A stretch of DNA of 64,000 nucleotides, taken from Streptomyces lateritius. Lineage in GTDB: Bacteria > Actinomycetota > Actinomycetes > Streptomycetales > Streptomycetaceae. The notes under the pieces were generated by a model. It was not told where the DNA came from, did no database searches, and saw only the letters and a program-made list of their open reading frames with translations. The DNA lies in NCBI RefSeq assembly GCF_014649715.1, contig NZ_BMTO01000010.1, positions 50,998 to 114,997 of the forward strand. Reading direction: 5' to 3'. A program made the position numbers and the translations under genes. This document shows positions 25,529-33,261 of this stretch, in pieces; within the stretch, counting starts at the first letter, position 1, and each line of letters opens with the position of its first letter.

Positions 25529-26314
25529 TTAGATGAACTTCTGGCTCGCGAGGAACTCGGCCAGCTGCTTGCCGCCCTCACCCTCGTCCTTGACGATCGT
25601 GCCCGCGGTGCGCGCCGGGCGCTCGGTGGCGGAGTCGACCGCGGTCCAGGCGGCCTCCAGGCCGACCTCGTCGGCCTCGATGTCGAGGTCGGAGAGCTCC
25701 AGGGACTCCACCGGCTTCTTCTTGGCGGCCATGATGCCCTTGAAGGACGGGTAGCGGGCCTCGCCCGACTGGTCCGTCACCGACACGACGGCCGGAAGCG
25801 AGGCCTCCAGCTGCTCGGAGGCGGTGTCGCCGTCACGACGGCCGATCACCTTGCCGTCCTCGATCTTCACCTCGGAGAGCAGCGTGACCTGGGGGACGCC
25901 CAGGCGCTCGGCGAGGATGGCCGGCAGGACGCCCATGGTGCCGTCGGTGGAGGCCATGCCCGCGATGACGACGTCGTAGCCGGTCTTCTCGATCGCCTTG
26001 GCGAGCACCAGCGAGGTGCCCATGACGTCGGAGCCGTGCAGGTCCTCGTCCTCGACGTGGACGGCCTTGTCGGCGCCCATGGACAGCGCCTTGCGCAGCG
26101 CGTCCTTGGCGTCCTCGGGGCCGACCGTGATGACGGTGACCTCGGCCTCGTCCGCCTCTTCGGCGATCTGCAGGGCCTGCTCGACGGCGTACTCGTCGAG
26201 CTCCGAAAGGAGTCCGTCGACGTCGTCCCGGTCGACGGTCAGGTCATCGGCGAAGTGCCGGTCGCCGGTGGCGTCGGGCACGTACTTCACACAGACAACG
26301 ATCCTCAAGCTCAC
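25529..26314 (-). CDS. etfB: Electron transfer flavoprotein subunit beta
   Basis: 261 residues. RIVVCVKYVPD opens the protein; LDEYAVEQALQIAEE and GADKAVHVED are typical, and VIAGMASTDGTMGVLPAILAE contains the AMP-binding region of ETF beta. The C-terminal extension IVKDEGEGGKQLAEFLAS wraps around the alpha subunit in known structures. GTG 26314 has TAGGAGAG upstream. It heads the etfBA operon. The 190-bp region before it holds two palindromes (TACTCGTCAGTA at 26423 and TTACCGGTAA at 26446) that look like repressor sites. Confidence 0.97.
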   Translation of the reverse strand: MSLRIVVCVKYVPDATGDRHFADDLTVDRDDVDGLLSELDEYAVEQALQIAEEADEAEVTVITVGPEDAKDALRKALSMGADKAVHVEDEDLHGSDVMGTSLVLAKAIEKTGYDVVIAGMASTDGTMGVLPAILAERLGVPQVTLLSEVKIEDGKVIGRRDGDTASEQLEASLPAVVSVTDQSGEARYPSFKGIMAAKKKPVESLELSDLDIEADEVGLEAAWTAVDSATERPARTAGTIVKDEGEGGKQLAEFLASQKFI

Positions 26315-26422
26315 GCCGGCTCTCCTACTGCATCGTCATTACTGGGCTGCCTTGTTGCTCGCAGCATAGGCGCCTGAAGGGCGGGTTTCCGGTCGGGGCG
26401 CCGGGCGCCCCCACCAAGATAT

Positions 26423-26455
26423 TACTCGTCAGTACACCCAAGTCGTTACCGGTAA
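26423..26455 (-). promoter_or_regulatory. Palindromes in the etfB promoter region
   Basis: TACTCGTCAGTA (26423-26434, half-sites TACT/AGTA) and the perfect TTACCGGTAA (26446-26455) lie about 110-140 bp upstream of etfB in an AT-richer patch. The TACT-N4-AGTA arrangement resembles sites of TetR-type regulators of fatty acid degradation; the assignment is inference. Confidence 0.4.
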
Positions 26456-26504
26456 GCAAGCGCTCAGGTGTGTGACCTTGCCAACGCGAGCGGGCGGGTC
26501 GGGC

Positions 26505-27020
26505 TCAGTCTCGCAGTGCGGTGAAACGACCCTGGTGATAGAGGAGCGGCCGGCCCACGCCGGCCGGATCCCCCGCGACGACCTCGGCGATCACGATCCG
26601 ATGATCCCCGGCCGGGACCCGGGCCACCACCCGGCAGACCAGCCACGCGAGCACCCCGTCGAGCACCGGCACGCCCTCGGGTCCGACACTCCACCGGGTC
26701 GGCTCGCCGAACCGGTCCGCGCCGCTGCGGGCGAACGTGCCGGCCAGCTCCCGCTGGTGCTCGCCGAGTATGTGGACGCCTATGTGCTCGGCCTCGGCGA
26801 TCACGGGCCAGCTGGAGGAGGTGGTGCCCACACCGAAGGAGATGAGGGGAGGGTCGGCGGCGACGGAGCTGAGGGAGGTGGCGGTGAAGCCGACGGGGCG
26901 GTCCCCATGGGCGGTGATGACCGCGACACCGGCCGCGTGCTGCCGGAAGACGGAACGGAGGAGGTCGGGAGAGGCCTGCCGAGGGGCGCCGATGGTGCGG
27001 AGCTCGGGCGAAACCGTCAT
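26505..27020 (-). CDS. Flavin reductase family protein
   Basis: 171 residues. The split-barrel flavin reductase domain shows VFRQHAAGVAVITAHGDRP, GFTATSLSSVAADPPLISF (the FMN-binding strand and conserved TS-S-V-S-DPP pattern) and a C-terminal DHRIVIAEVV. Such proteins reduce free FMN or FAD with NAD(P)H for two-component monooxygenases. ATG 27020 has GAAGGA at good spacing; an ATG 18 codons upstream is less likely. A 26-codon leader peptide of a recognised type lies 46 bp upstream, which suggests control by sulfur or cysteine supply, and hence a role with a sulfonate-type monooxygenase. Confidence 0.92.
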   Translation of the reverse strand: MTVSPELRTIGAPRQASPDLLRSVFRQHAAGVAVITAHGDRPVGFTATSLSSVAADPPLISFGVGTTSSSWPVIAEAEHIGVHILGEHQRELAGTFARSGADRFGEPTRWSVGPEGVPVLDGVLAWLVCRVVARVPAGDHRIVIAEVVAGDPAGVGRPLLYHQGRFTALRD

Positions 27021-27066
27021 GGAACTGTCCTTCTGCGAGGGCGTCGTGAGAGGAGTCCGTGGGTTC

Positions 27067-27147
27067 TCAGACACCCGGACAGCGCGCGCTCGCGTTGCGG
27101 GCCAGATCCACGTGGGCCCGCCCGTGGAGAAGGAGTTCTTGGGGCAC
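27067..27147 (-). CDS. Putative leader peptide, 26 residues (HVDLARxASARC type)
   Basis: GTG 27147 to TGA 27067 encodes MPQELLLHGRAHVDLARNAS followed by ARCPGV. The core H-V-D-L-x-R-x-A-S-A-x-C is the pattern of the actinobacterial leader peptides found in front of sulfur-assimilation and flavin reductase genes. A cysteine near the C-terminus would let cysteinyl-tRNA shortage stall the ribosome and alter expression of the gene 46 bp downstream. The ribosome site is weak (CAGG). Identification rests on this pattern and position; the peptide product itself probably has no activity. Confidence 0.72.
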   Translation of the reverse strand: MPQELLLHGRAHVDLARNASARCPGV

Positions 27148-27217
27148 CCGGCCAGCCTGACGATCGTTGGCCTGTGCAGTCAAGCGCGTCCCGGGATGTG
27201 GGAGATGTGTCACCGCG

Positions 27218-27535
27218 TCAGACGGCGCGGCCCAGGGCTGCGATGACGTCCGCCCGGCGGGGCTGTCCGGCCGCGCGGACCACGACCCGTCCGGTGCGGT
27301 CGAGGACCAGGACGGTGGGGGTGCGGACGATGCCGAGCCGGCGTACGAGATCGAGGCGCTCCTCGGCGTCGATCTCCACATGCCCCACGCCCTCGATCAT
27401 CGCGGCGACCTCGGCCAGCGTGCGGCGGGTGGCGCGGCAGGGCTGGCAGAAGGCAGTGGAGAACTGCACCAGGGTGGCCCGCTCCCCCAGCTGGACCCCG
27501 CTCTCGGCGCCGAGCGTCTCCGCCTGTCGCGTCAT
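27218..27535 (-). CDS. Thioredoxin family protein
   Basis: 105 residues, ATG 27535 with AGAAGGGG upstream. A thioredoxin fold is evident: ATLVQFSTAFCQPCRATRRT holds the redox motif CQPC (residues ~32-35) in place of CGPC, and the cis-proline loop is RTPTVLVLDRTGRVV near residue 75. No signal peptide is present, so it is cytosolic. It sits upstream of the leader peptide and flavin reductase on the same strand with a 70-bp gap, so readthrough into those genes is possible. Divergent from the acyltransferase gene. Confidence 0.92.
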   Translation of the reverse strand: MTRQAETLGAESGVQLGERATLVQFSTAFCQPCRATRRTLAEVAAMIEGVGHVEIDAEERLDLVRRLGIVRTPTVLVLDRTGRVVVRAAGQPRRADVIAALGRAV

Positions 27536-27700
27536 GTCCCCTTCTTTCTGCTTCCTTCTGCTCCCGGCCCCTCCCGTGCAGCGTGCCACCGCACCGTTCG
27601 ATTCCCGCCACGGCCGGGGGCGTGACGAGAATCTCCCCTTACGAGGCCGTCAGGACTGGTCACAAGGGCCCGCATGGGGCACGATCTGCCCAAAGCCTAA

Positions 27701-27720
27701 AACCTACGGCTGCGTAACTT
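27701..27720 (+). promoter_or_regulatory. Candidate operator upstream of acyltransferase
   Basis: AACCTACGGCTGCGTAACTT is an imperfect palindrome with core TACG-N4-CGTA (27705-27716). From memory, AACCTACG-type palindromes mark lipid-metabolism genes in Streptomyces; this is inference. Confidence 0.4.
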
Positions 27721-27767
27721 CCGCCGGGAGAACCCCTCCCCAGGCACAGAAGAAGGATTCCTCTCAG

Positions 27768-28490
27768 ATGGCAGAACTCGTCTATCGGCCGGTCATCGGC
27801 GCCGCACTGACCCTGTTCAAGGCGCTCGACCTGAAGATCGACACCCAGGGTTCGGAGCACATCCCGCGTACCGGCGGTGCTGTGCTCGTCAGCAATCACA
27901 TCAGCTATCTGGACTTCATCTTCACGGGCCTGGCCGCTCTGCCGCAGAAGCGCCTCGTGCGCTTCATGGCCAAGGACTCGGTGTTCCGGCACAAGGTCTC
28001 CGGCCCGCTGATGCGCGGCATGAAGCACATTCCGGTGGACCGCGCCCAGGGCGAGCACGCGTACGAGCACGCGCTGGAGTCGCTGAAGGCCGGGGAGATC
28101 ATCGGGGTGTTCCCCGAGGCGACGATCTCGCAGTCGTTCACGCTCAAGAGCTTCAAGTCGGGTGCGGCACGGCTCGCCCAGGAAGCCGGGGTTCCACTGA
28201 TCCCGATGGCGCTCTGGGGCACGCAGCGCATCTGGACCAAGGGCCGGCCGCGGAACTTCAAGCGCAGTCACATCCCGGTGACCATCCGCGTCGGGGAGCC
28301 GATGGAGGCTCCGGCCGACCAGTACGCGGGGGCCATCACCCGGCGCGTGCGCGAGCGCGTGCAGGAGCTTCTCGAGGCCGCGCAGCGCGCCTATCCCGTA
28401 CGCCCCAAGGACGCGAGCGACACCTGGTGGGTGCCCGCACACCTCGGGGGTACGGCTCCGACTCCGGCCCAGGTCAAAGAAGCCGGCTGA
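27768..28490 (+). CDS. Lysophospholipid acyltransferase (1-acylglycerol-3-phosphate O-acyltransferase family)
   Basis: 240 residues. The PlsC motifs are in order: motif I NHISYLDFI (catalytic N-H-x4-D) near residue 44, FMAKDSVFRHKVSGPLMR, motif III GVFPEATISQSF, and motif IV VPLIPMALWGTQ. It transfers an acyl chain to lysophosphatidate or another lysolipid at the membrane. ATG 27768 follows AAGAAGGA; the frame stays open upstream to 26472, but that part shadows minus-strand genes. A TACG-N4-CGTA palindrome about 50 bp upstream suggests regulation with other lipid genes. It stands alone and is convergent with the B3/B4 gene, 42 bp away. Confidence 0.93.
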   Translation: MAELVYRPVIGAALTLFKALDLKIDTQGSEHIPRTGGAVLVSNHISYLDFIFTGLAALPQKRLVRFMAKDSVFRHKVSGPLMRGMKHIPVDRAQGEHAYEHALESLKAGEIIGVFPEATISQSFTLKSFKSGAARLAQEAGVPLIPMALWGTQRIWTKGRPRNFKRSHIPVTIRVGEPMEAPADQYAGAITRRVRERVQELLEAAQRAYPVRPKDASDTWWVPAHLGGTAPTPAQVKEAG

Positions 28491-28532
28491 GCGACGCGCC
28501 GCGGTTCCGGGAAGTCCGGCCGCGGCGGGACG

Positions 28533-29225
28533 TCACGCGGGGGTGCCGACGGTGATCCGCACCCCGGGGCTGAGCTTCTCGAGCGACTCGGCGAGTTCGG
28601 TGCCCGCCGCCATGAGTTCCTCCCGGGTCATGGGGGCCAGCGACTCCAGCAGGAAGATCGCGTTGACGGTGTCATCGTCGATCCGGGTGCGCGGGCCCTG
28701 GCGCCAGTTCCAGCGGCGGCACGTGACGCCCGCGTCGTCGCGCCAGACGATCTCGCCCGGCTCGGGGTGCTCCACGGTCTCCTCGCCGCCGGCCATGGTC
28801 ACGAACGGCTCGTCGCCGGTGGCCCGGACGAGGCTCATCGCGCCCTGGACTCGGTCGAGATCCTCGCCGCCGGCCGGGATCAGATGGGCGACGCTGATCG
28901 CGTTGTAGGCGTCGACTATCCGGTTGATGCGGGGCAGTCCGCCGTCCGCGCGGGCTCGCCTGGCGAGCGCCTCGGCGGAGTTGCGGGTACGCGACGGCTT
29001 GGCGCCGAACGCCGTGTACGCGGCACGCCAGGCGGCGATGTGCGGGTCCTTGTCCGGCGCCTGTCCGTCGAGCCGCTCCGCGAGGCGTCGGGTCGCGTCG
29101 TCGAGCAGGGCCGAACTGGCCTCGTCGCTGGGCCCGTTGACCAGCCCGTGCGCCTCGACGGCGAGGTGGGTGAAGCCGGGCACGAGGGCACGTACCTGGT
29201 CGGACACGGTCAGGGTGAGGGGCAT
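28533..29225 (-). CDS. B3/B4 domain protein (tRNA synthetase beta-subunit-like)
   Basis: 230 residues. The B3/B4 fold, known as the editing-type domain of phenylalanyl-tRNA synthetase beta and as free-standing proteins, is indicated by AAYTAFGAKPSRTRNSAEAL, GLPRINRIVDAYNAISVAHL, and the later RRWNWRQGPRTRIDDDTVNA and FLLESL. Free-standing members may deacylate mischarged tRNA or bind amino acids; the substrate is unknown. ATG 29225 is 13 bp after the stop of the transglutaminase-like gene, so the two genes form an operon in the order transglutaminase-like then B3/B4. Confidence 0.85.
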   Translation of the reverse strand: MPLTLTVSDQVRALVPGFTHLAVEAHGLVNGPSDEASSALLDDATRRLAERLDGQAPDKDPHIAAWRAAYTAFGAKPSRTRNSAEALARRARADGGLPRINRIVDAYNAISVAHLIPAGGEDLDRVQGAMSLVRATGDEPFVTMAGGEETVEHPEPGEIVWRDDAGVTCRRWNWRQGPRTRIDDDTVNAIFLLESLAPMTREELMAAGTELAESLEKLSPGVRITVGTPA

Positions 29226-29238
29226 CGCGGTCCTTGCG

Positions 29239-29838
29239 TCAGAGTGCGGTCGGGAGGGTCCGTGAGAGCTCCGGCCGGTCTCGCGCCGACCACAGGGCTT
29301 TCAGCACCTTCGGATGCGGTGCAGCATACAATACTGGATAGTCCACTTCATTGCACTCGGGTCGCACAGGCCACGCCAGCCGCTCTCCCTCCAGCGAGAA
29401 CCGGGCGTCGACGCCGGGCTTGTTGCCCCGGGGGTCCTGCCGCGCCCATCCGGATTCACCGGGGAGCCTGAGGGCGATCAGCCCATGGACGACCGGGTCC
29501 GACCCGTCGTCGGCGCCGAGCCGCTGGTAGCAGAGAGCGGTCGGAACGCCCTCGGCGCGCAACAGGGCCGCCAGCGCGTGCGACTTGGCGTAACAGATGC
29601 CGGTGCCCTGCGCGAGGACGTCGGAGGCCCGCCAGGTGACCCGCATGTCGCCGGAGTCGAAGGAGTGCGAAATGGCGTCCCGTACGAACTCGAAGGCGGC
29701 CTCGGCGTATGAGTATGCGTCCGGGTGGTCGGCGCGCAGGTGCGCCGCCGTCTGCCGCACCAGCGGATGCTCATGATCGATGACCCCGTCGGCCGCGAGG
29801 TAAGAAGCGAGTTCGGGTTCCTGCTGGATCAGCTCCAT
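29239..29838 (-). CDS. Transglutaminase-like cysteine protease family protein
   Basis: 199 residues. The transglutaminase-core triad can be placed: Cys82 in GTGICYAKSHALAALL, His118 in DPVVHGLIALRL and an Asp in WARQDPRGN about 17 residues later. The N-terminal helices (AYSYAEAAFEFVRDAI) fit the same fold. There is no signal peptide, so it acts in the cytosol; bacterial members are mostly peptidases or amidases of unknown substrate. ATG 29838 has a weak ribosome site. It is the first gene of a two-gene operon with the B3/B4 gene, separated from the threonine aldolase operon by a hairpin. Confidence 0.85.
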   Translation of the reverse strand: MELIQQEPELASYLAADGVIDHEHPLVRQTAAHLRADHPDAYSYAEAAFEFVRDAISHSFDSGDMRVTWRASDVLAQGTGICYAKSHALAALLRAEGVPTALCYQRLGADDGSDPVVHGLIALRLPGESGWARQDPRGNKPGVDARFSLEGERLAWPVRPECNEVDYPVLYAAPHPKVLKALWSARDRPELSRTLPTAL

Positions 29839-29855
29839 GCGCCCAGAGCATAGAA

Positions 29856-29896
29856 ATGCGGCCGACCGGAGTCAATCTCTTTCCGATCGGCCGCAT
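29856..29896 (-). terminator. Terminator of the DUF6421-SDR-aldolase operon
   Basis: ATGCGGCCGACCGGA pairs with TCCGATCGGCCGCAT across a 10-base loop with one mismatch, beginning 17 bases after the threonine aldolase stop on the minus strand. Confidence 0.7.
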
Positions 29897-29912
29897 ACCT
29901 ATGCAGACGGAA

Positions 29913-31010
29913 CTAGCGCGCCATCTCTTCCTTGAGTGCTTGGAGGAAGGCGTCGACGTCGTCCTCCGTGGTGTCGAAGGAGCACATCCAGCGCACGTCC
30001 CCGGCGGCCTCGTCCCAGAAGTAGAAGCGGAAACGCTTCTGCAGGCGCGAGCTGACCTCGTGCGGCAGCCGCGCGAAGACCGCGTTTGCCTGTACGGGGT
30101 AGAGGATCTCCACCCCGTCCACCGAGCGCACCCCGGCCGCGAGGCGCTGGGCCATCGCGTTGGCGTGCCGGGCGTTGCGGAGCCACAGGTCCTTGGCGAG
30201 CAGCGCCTCCAGCTGCACCGACACGAACCGCATCTTGGAAGCGAGCTGCATGGACATCTTGCGCAGGTGCTTCATGTGGCTGACGGCGTCCGGGTTGAGG
30301 ACGACCACGGCCTCACCGAACAGCATGCCGTTCTTGGTGCCACCGTAGGAGATGACGTCGACACCCACCGCGTTCGTGAACGCCCGCATCGGGACGTCCA
30401 GCGAAGCGGCCGCGTTGGCTATCCGGGCCCCGTCGAGATGGACCTTCATGCCCTTGGAGTGGGCGTGTTCGACGATCGCCCGGACCTCGTCCACGGTGTA
30501 GACCGTGCCCAGCTCGGTGTTCTGGGTGATCGAGACCACCTGCGGCATGGCCCGGTGCTCGTCCTCCCAGCCCCACGCCTGCCGGTCGATGAGCTCGGGC
30601 GTGAGCTTGCCGTCCGGCGTCGGCACGGTGAGCAGCTTGAGACCGCCCATGCGCTCCGGCGCTCCGCCCTCGTCCACGTTGATGTGCGCGGACTCGGCGC
30701 AGATCACCGCGCCCCAGCGGTCCGTCAGCGCCTGGAGGGCGGTGACGTTCGCGCCCGTGCCGTTGAACACCGGGAAGGCCTCGGCGCTCGGGCCGAAGTG
30801 GCTGTGCATGACGCGCTGGAGGTGATCGGTGTAGTCGTCCTCGCCGTAGGCGATCTGATGACCGTCGTTGGCGAGGGCGATCGCGGCGAGCACCTCCGGG
30901 TGGGCGCCGGCGTAGTTGTCGCTGGCGAAGCCCCGGACCGACGGGTCGTGGTGACGACGCGCGTCGGTCCTGGAGGGCAGTGCCGGGGTCACGGCTTGGG
31001 GGTCAGCCAC
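29913..31010 (-). CDS. Low-specificity L-threonine aldolase
   Basis: 365 residues. A fold-type I PLP enzyme: FASDNYAGAHPEVL opens the conserved core, FNGTGANVTAL is the phosphate loop, HLDGARIANAAA carries the PLP-contacting Asp, and SYGGTKNGML holds the Schiff-base Lys226. These enzymes cleave threonine or allo-threonine to glycine and acetaldehyde, or accept related beta-hydroxy amino acids. The start is GTG 31010, which lies 22 bp inside the 3' end of the upstream SDR gene, so translation is probably coupled. Third gene of the operon DUF6421-SDR-aldolase, followed by a terminator. Confidence 0.94.
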   Translation of the reverse strand: MADPQAVTPALPSRTDARRHHDPSVRGFASDNYAGAHPEVLAAIALANDGHQIAYGEDDYTDHLQRVMHSHFGPSAEAFPVFNGTGANVTALQALTDRWGAVICAESAHINVDEGGAPERMGGLKLLTVPTPDGKLTPELIDRQAWGWEDEHRAMPQVVSITQNTELGTVYTVDEVRAIVEHAHSKGMKVHLDGARIANAAASLDVPMRAFTNAVGVDVISYGGTKNGMLFGEAVVVLNPDAVSHMKHLRKMSMQLASKMRFVSVQLEALLAKDLWLRNARHANAMAQRLAAGVRSVDGVEILYPVQANAVFARLPHEVSSRLQKRFRFYFWDEAAGDVRWMCSFDTTEDDVDAFLQALKEEMAR

Positions 31011-31747
31011 AGACGCTGTCCATTCACTTCCTGTGCGGGCCGGTCCCAGACGCCGGCGATGGCGTCGGCCAGATCCTTGACGTCGGTGAAGCCCGCGAAC
31101 TTCGCATTCGGGCGCTCGGCGCGCATGGCGTCGTGCACCAGTGCCTTGATCACCAGGATGGCAGCCGCGGCCTTGGGGCCGTCCTCGCCCCCCAGTTTGC
31201 GGAAGTCGTCACCCATCGCGAGGGTCCATGCCTCGGCCGCCGCCTTGGCCGCGGCATAGGCCGCGTTGCCGGCGGTGGGCTTGGAGGCGCCCGCGGCGCT
31301 GATCAGGACGTAGCGCCCGCGGTCGCTGCGCATGAGCGGCTCGTGGAAGGCGAGCGAGGTGGACTGGACCGTACGGATCAGCACCTTCTCCAGGAAGGCC
31401 CAGTCGGCGAGCTCGGTCTCGGCGAAGGAGGCACTGCCGCGCCAGCCGCCGACGAGATGGACGAGCCCGTCGATCCGGCCGAACTCCTTCTCCGTCTTGT
31501 CCGCCCACTCGCGGGCGGCCCCGAGGTCGAAGAGGTCGACCGTGTCACCGACGACCGTGGCCCCGCCGTGCGCGTACCGGGCGGCGTCGACCGCCTCGGC
31601 CAGGCGCGCGGGGTCGGCGTCGGAGGCGACGACGACCGCGCCGGCCTCGGCGAGGCGCATCAGCGCCGCCCGGCCCGCCGGCCCGGCCGCTCCCGCGACC
31701 GCGATGACGGCACCTTCCAGCCCACCGCCGTTCCCGTTGCCGTTCAT
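30989..31747 (-). CDS. Short-chain dehydrogenase/reductase
   Basis: 252 residues from ATG 31747 with AAGGAGG eight bases upstream. The nucleotide loop is degenerate: AVAGAAGPAGRA in place of TGxxxGxG. VASDADPARL suggests NADP or NAD choice by an Asp; LVHLVGGWRG stands where NNAG is usual; the active-site Ser and Tyr-x3-Lys appear as SAAG then YAAAKAA. So the catalytic residues are kept while two glycine-rich motifs are atypical. It lies 26 bp after DUF6421 and overlaps the threonine aldolase start. An oxidation or reduction of a beta-hydroxy acid, feeding or following the aldolase, is a reasonable guess. Confidence 0.88.
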   Translation of the reverse strand: MNGNGNGGGLEGAVIAVAGAAGPAGRAALMRLAEAGAVVVASDADPARLAEAVDAARYAHGGATVVGDTVDLFDLGAAREWADKTEKEFGRIDGLVHLVGGWRGSASFAETELADWAFLEKVLIRTVQSTSLAFHEPLMRSDRGRYVLISAAGASKPTAGNAAYAAAKAAAEAWTLAMGDDFRKLGGEDGPKAAAAILVIKALVHDAMRAERPNAKFAGFTDVKDLADAIAGVWDRPAQEVNGQRLWLTPKP

Positions 31748-31773
31748 GGGCGTCGCCTCCTTGGAAACTGAGT

Positions 31774-33180
31774 TCACGCGGCAGCCTGCTCGGTCCGGGA
31801 AGCGTTGGCGGCGGTGATGCCCTTGGTCGCGGCGATCACGCCCTTGAGCTTCTTGGACAGGGCCTCATAGAACATGCTGAGCGGAAACTCGTCCGGAAGC
31901 ACGTCGTCGACGAGCTTGCGCGGCGGCTGCGTCAGGTCGAGGGCGTCGGGGCCCTTGGCCCAGCGCGAGCCGGGGTGCGGTGCGAGGTAGGTGGAGACGA
32001 GCTCGTACGCCTTGAACCAGTGGACGAGCTTGGGCCGGTCGATGCCGTCGCGGTACAGCTTCTCGATCTCGCCGCAGAGCTGGTTGGTGACCTCGGGGGC
32101 ACGCTGCCAGTCGATCTTGAGCGTGTTGTCCGTCCAGCGCACCACGTCGTGCTTGTGGAGGTACGCGAAGAGGAGCTGGCCGCCCAGACCGTCGTAGTTG
32201 CGGTCGCGGTCGCCGGTGACCGGGAAGCGGAACATCCGGTCGAAGAGGACGGCGTACTGCACGTCCCGGCCGTGGACGTGGCCCTCGGCCTCCAGCTTCA
32301 CGGCCTCCTTGAAGGCGGTGAGGTCGCAGCGCAGCTCCTCCAGGCCGTACATCCAGAACGGCTGGCGCTGCTTGATCATGAAGGGGTCGAACGGCAGGTC
32401 GCCGTGGCTGTGGGTGCGGTCGTGGACCATGTCCCAGAGCACGAAGGCGGCCTCGCAGCGCTTCTGGTCCTGGACCATGGCGGCGATGTCCTCGGGCAGC
32501 TCGATGCCGAGGATGTCGACGGCGGCCTCGGTGACCTTGCGGAAGCGGGCGGCCTCGCGGTCGCAGAAGATACCGCCCCAGCTGAAGCGCTCGGGGGCCT
32601 CGCGCACGGCGATGGTCTCGGGGAAGAGGACGGCCGAGTTGGTGTCGTAACCGGCGGTGAAGTCCTCGAAGGTGATGCCGCAGAACAGCGGGTTGTCGTA
32701 GCGGGTGCGCTCCAGCTCGGAGAGCCACTCCGGCCAGACCATGCGCAGCACGACGGCTTCCAGGTTGCGGTCCGGGTTCCCGTTCTGCGTGTACATCGGG
32801 AAGAGCGCCAGGTGCTGGAGCCCGTCCACGCGGTCGGCGGCCGGCTGGAAGGCCAGCAGGGAGTCCAGGAAGTCCGGGACCGCGAAGCCGCTCTCCACCC
32901 ACTTGCGCAGGTCGGCGACGAGGGCGCGGTGGTACGCGGCGTCGTGCGGGAGCAGCGGGGAAAGCTGCTCCACCGCGGCCACGATCCGGTCGACCGTGAG
33001 CTCGACCAGGGCTCGGGAGGGGGCTCCCTCCGCCTCCAGGTCGATGGAGCCGTCCTTGCTCTGCCAGGGACGGATCTCCTCCACGGCATTCTTGAGCTCG
33101 GGCCAGGCAGGGTGCTGGATCACCGGAGCTGCGGTGGATATCCCCCCACCGGTCACGTCCTGCACAAGAATTTCCGTCAT
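31774..33180 (-). CDS. DUF6421 family protein
   Basis: 468 residues, ATG 33180 with GGAGGAAG upstream. I recognise the family (DUF6421, as I remember it) but not its function. The protein is soluble, and its most conserved-looking stretch is MVHDRTHSHGDLPFDPF near residue 255, with three histidines and aspartates that could bind a metal. FALLHK-type (LLFAYLHKHDVVRWTDN) and LFPMYTQNGNPDRNLEAV also look constrained. It is the first gene of a tight operon with an SDR (26 bp) and threonine aldolase (overlapping), so it probably acts on the same metabolite. A promoter should lie in the 80 bp before 33180. Confidence 0.88.
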   Translation of the reverse strand: MTEILVQDVTGGGISTAAPVIQHPAWPELKNAVEEIRPWQSKDGSIDLEAEGAPSRALVELTVDRIVAAVEQLSPLLPHDAAYHRALVADLRKWVESGFAVPDFLDSLLAFQPAADRVDGLQHLALFPMYTQNGNPDRNLEAVVLRMVWPEWLSELERTRYDNPLFCGITFEDFTAGYDTNSAVLFPETIAVREAPERFSWGGIFCDREAARFRKVTEAAVDILGIELPEDIAAMVQDQKRCEAAFVLWDMVHDRTHSHGDLPFDPFMIKQRQPFWMYGLEELRCDLTAFKEAVKLEAEGHVHGRDVQYAVLFDRMFRFPVTGDRDRNYDGLGGQLLFAYLHKHDVVRWTDNTLKIDWQRAPEVTNQLCGEIEKLYRDGIDRPKLVHWFKAYELVSTYLAPHPGSRWAKGPDALDLTQPPRKLVDDVLPDEFPLSMFYEALSKKLKGVIAATKGITAANASRTEQAAA

Positions 33181-33261
33181 TCGTCTTCCTCCACAGGAGA
33201 ACCTCGCGTCAAGACACCGTATCCATTCCCCGTTCCTCCCCACAAGTGGGAGCAGAAGAAA

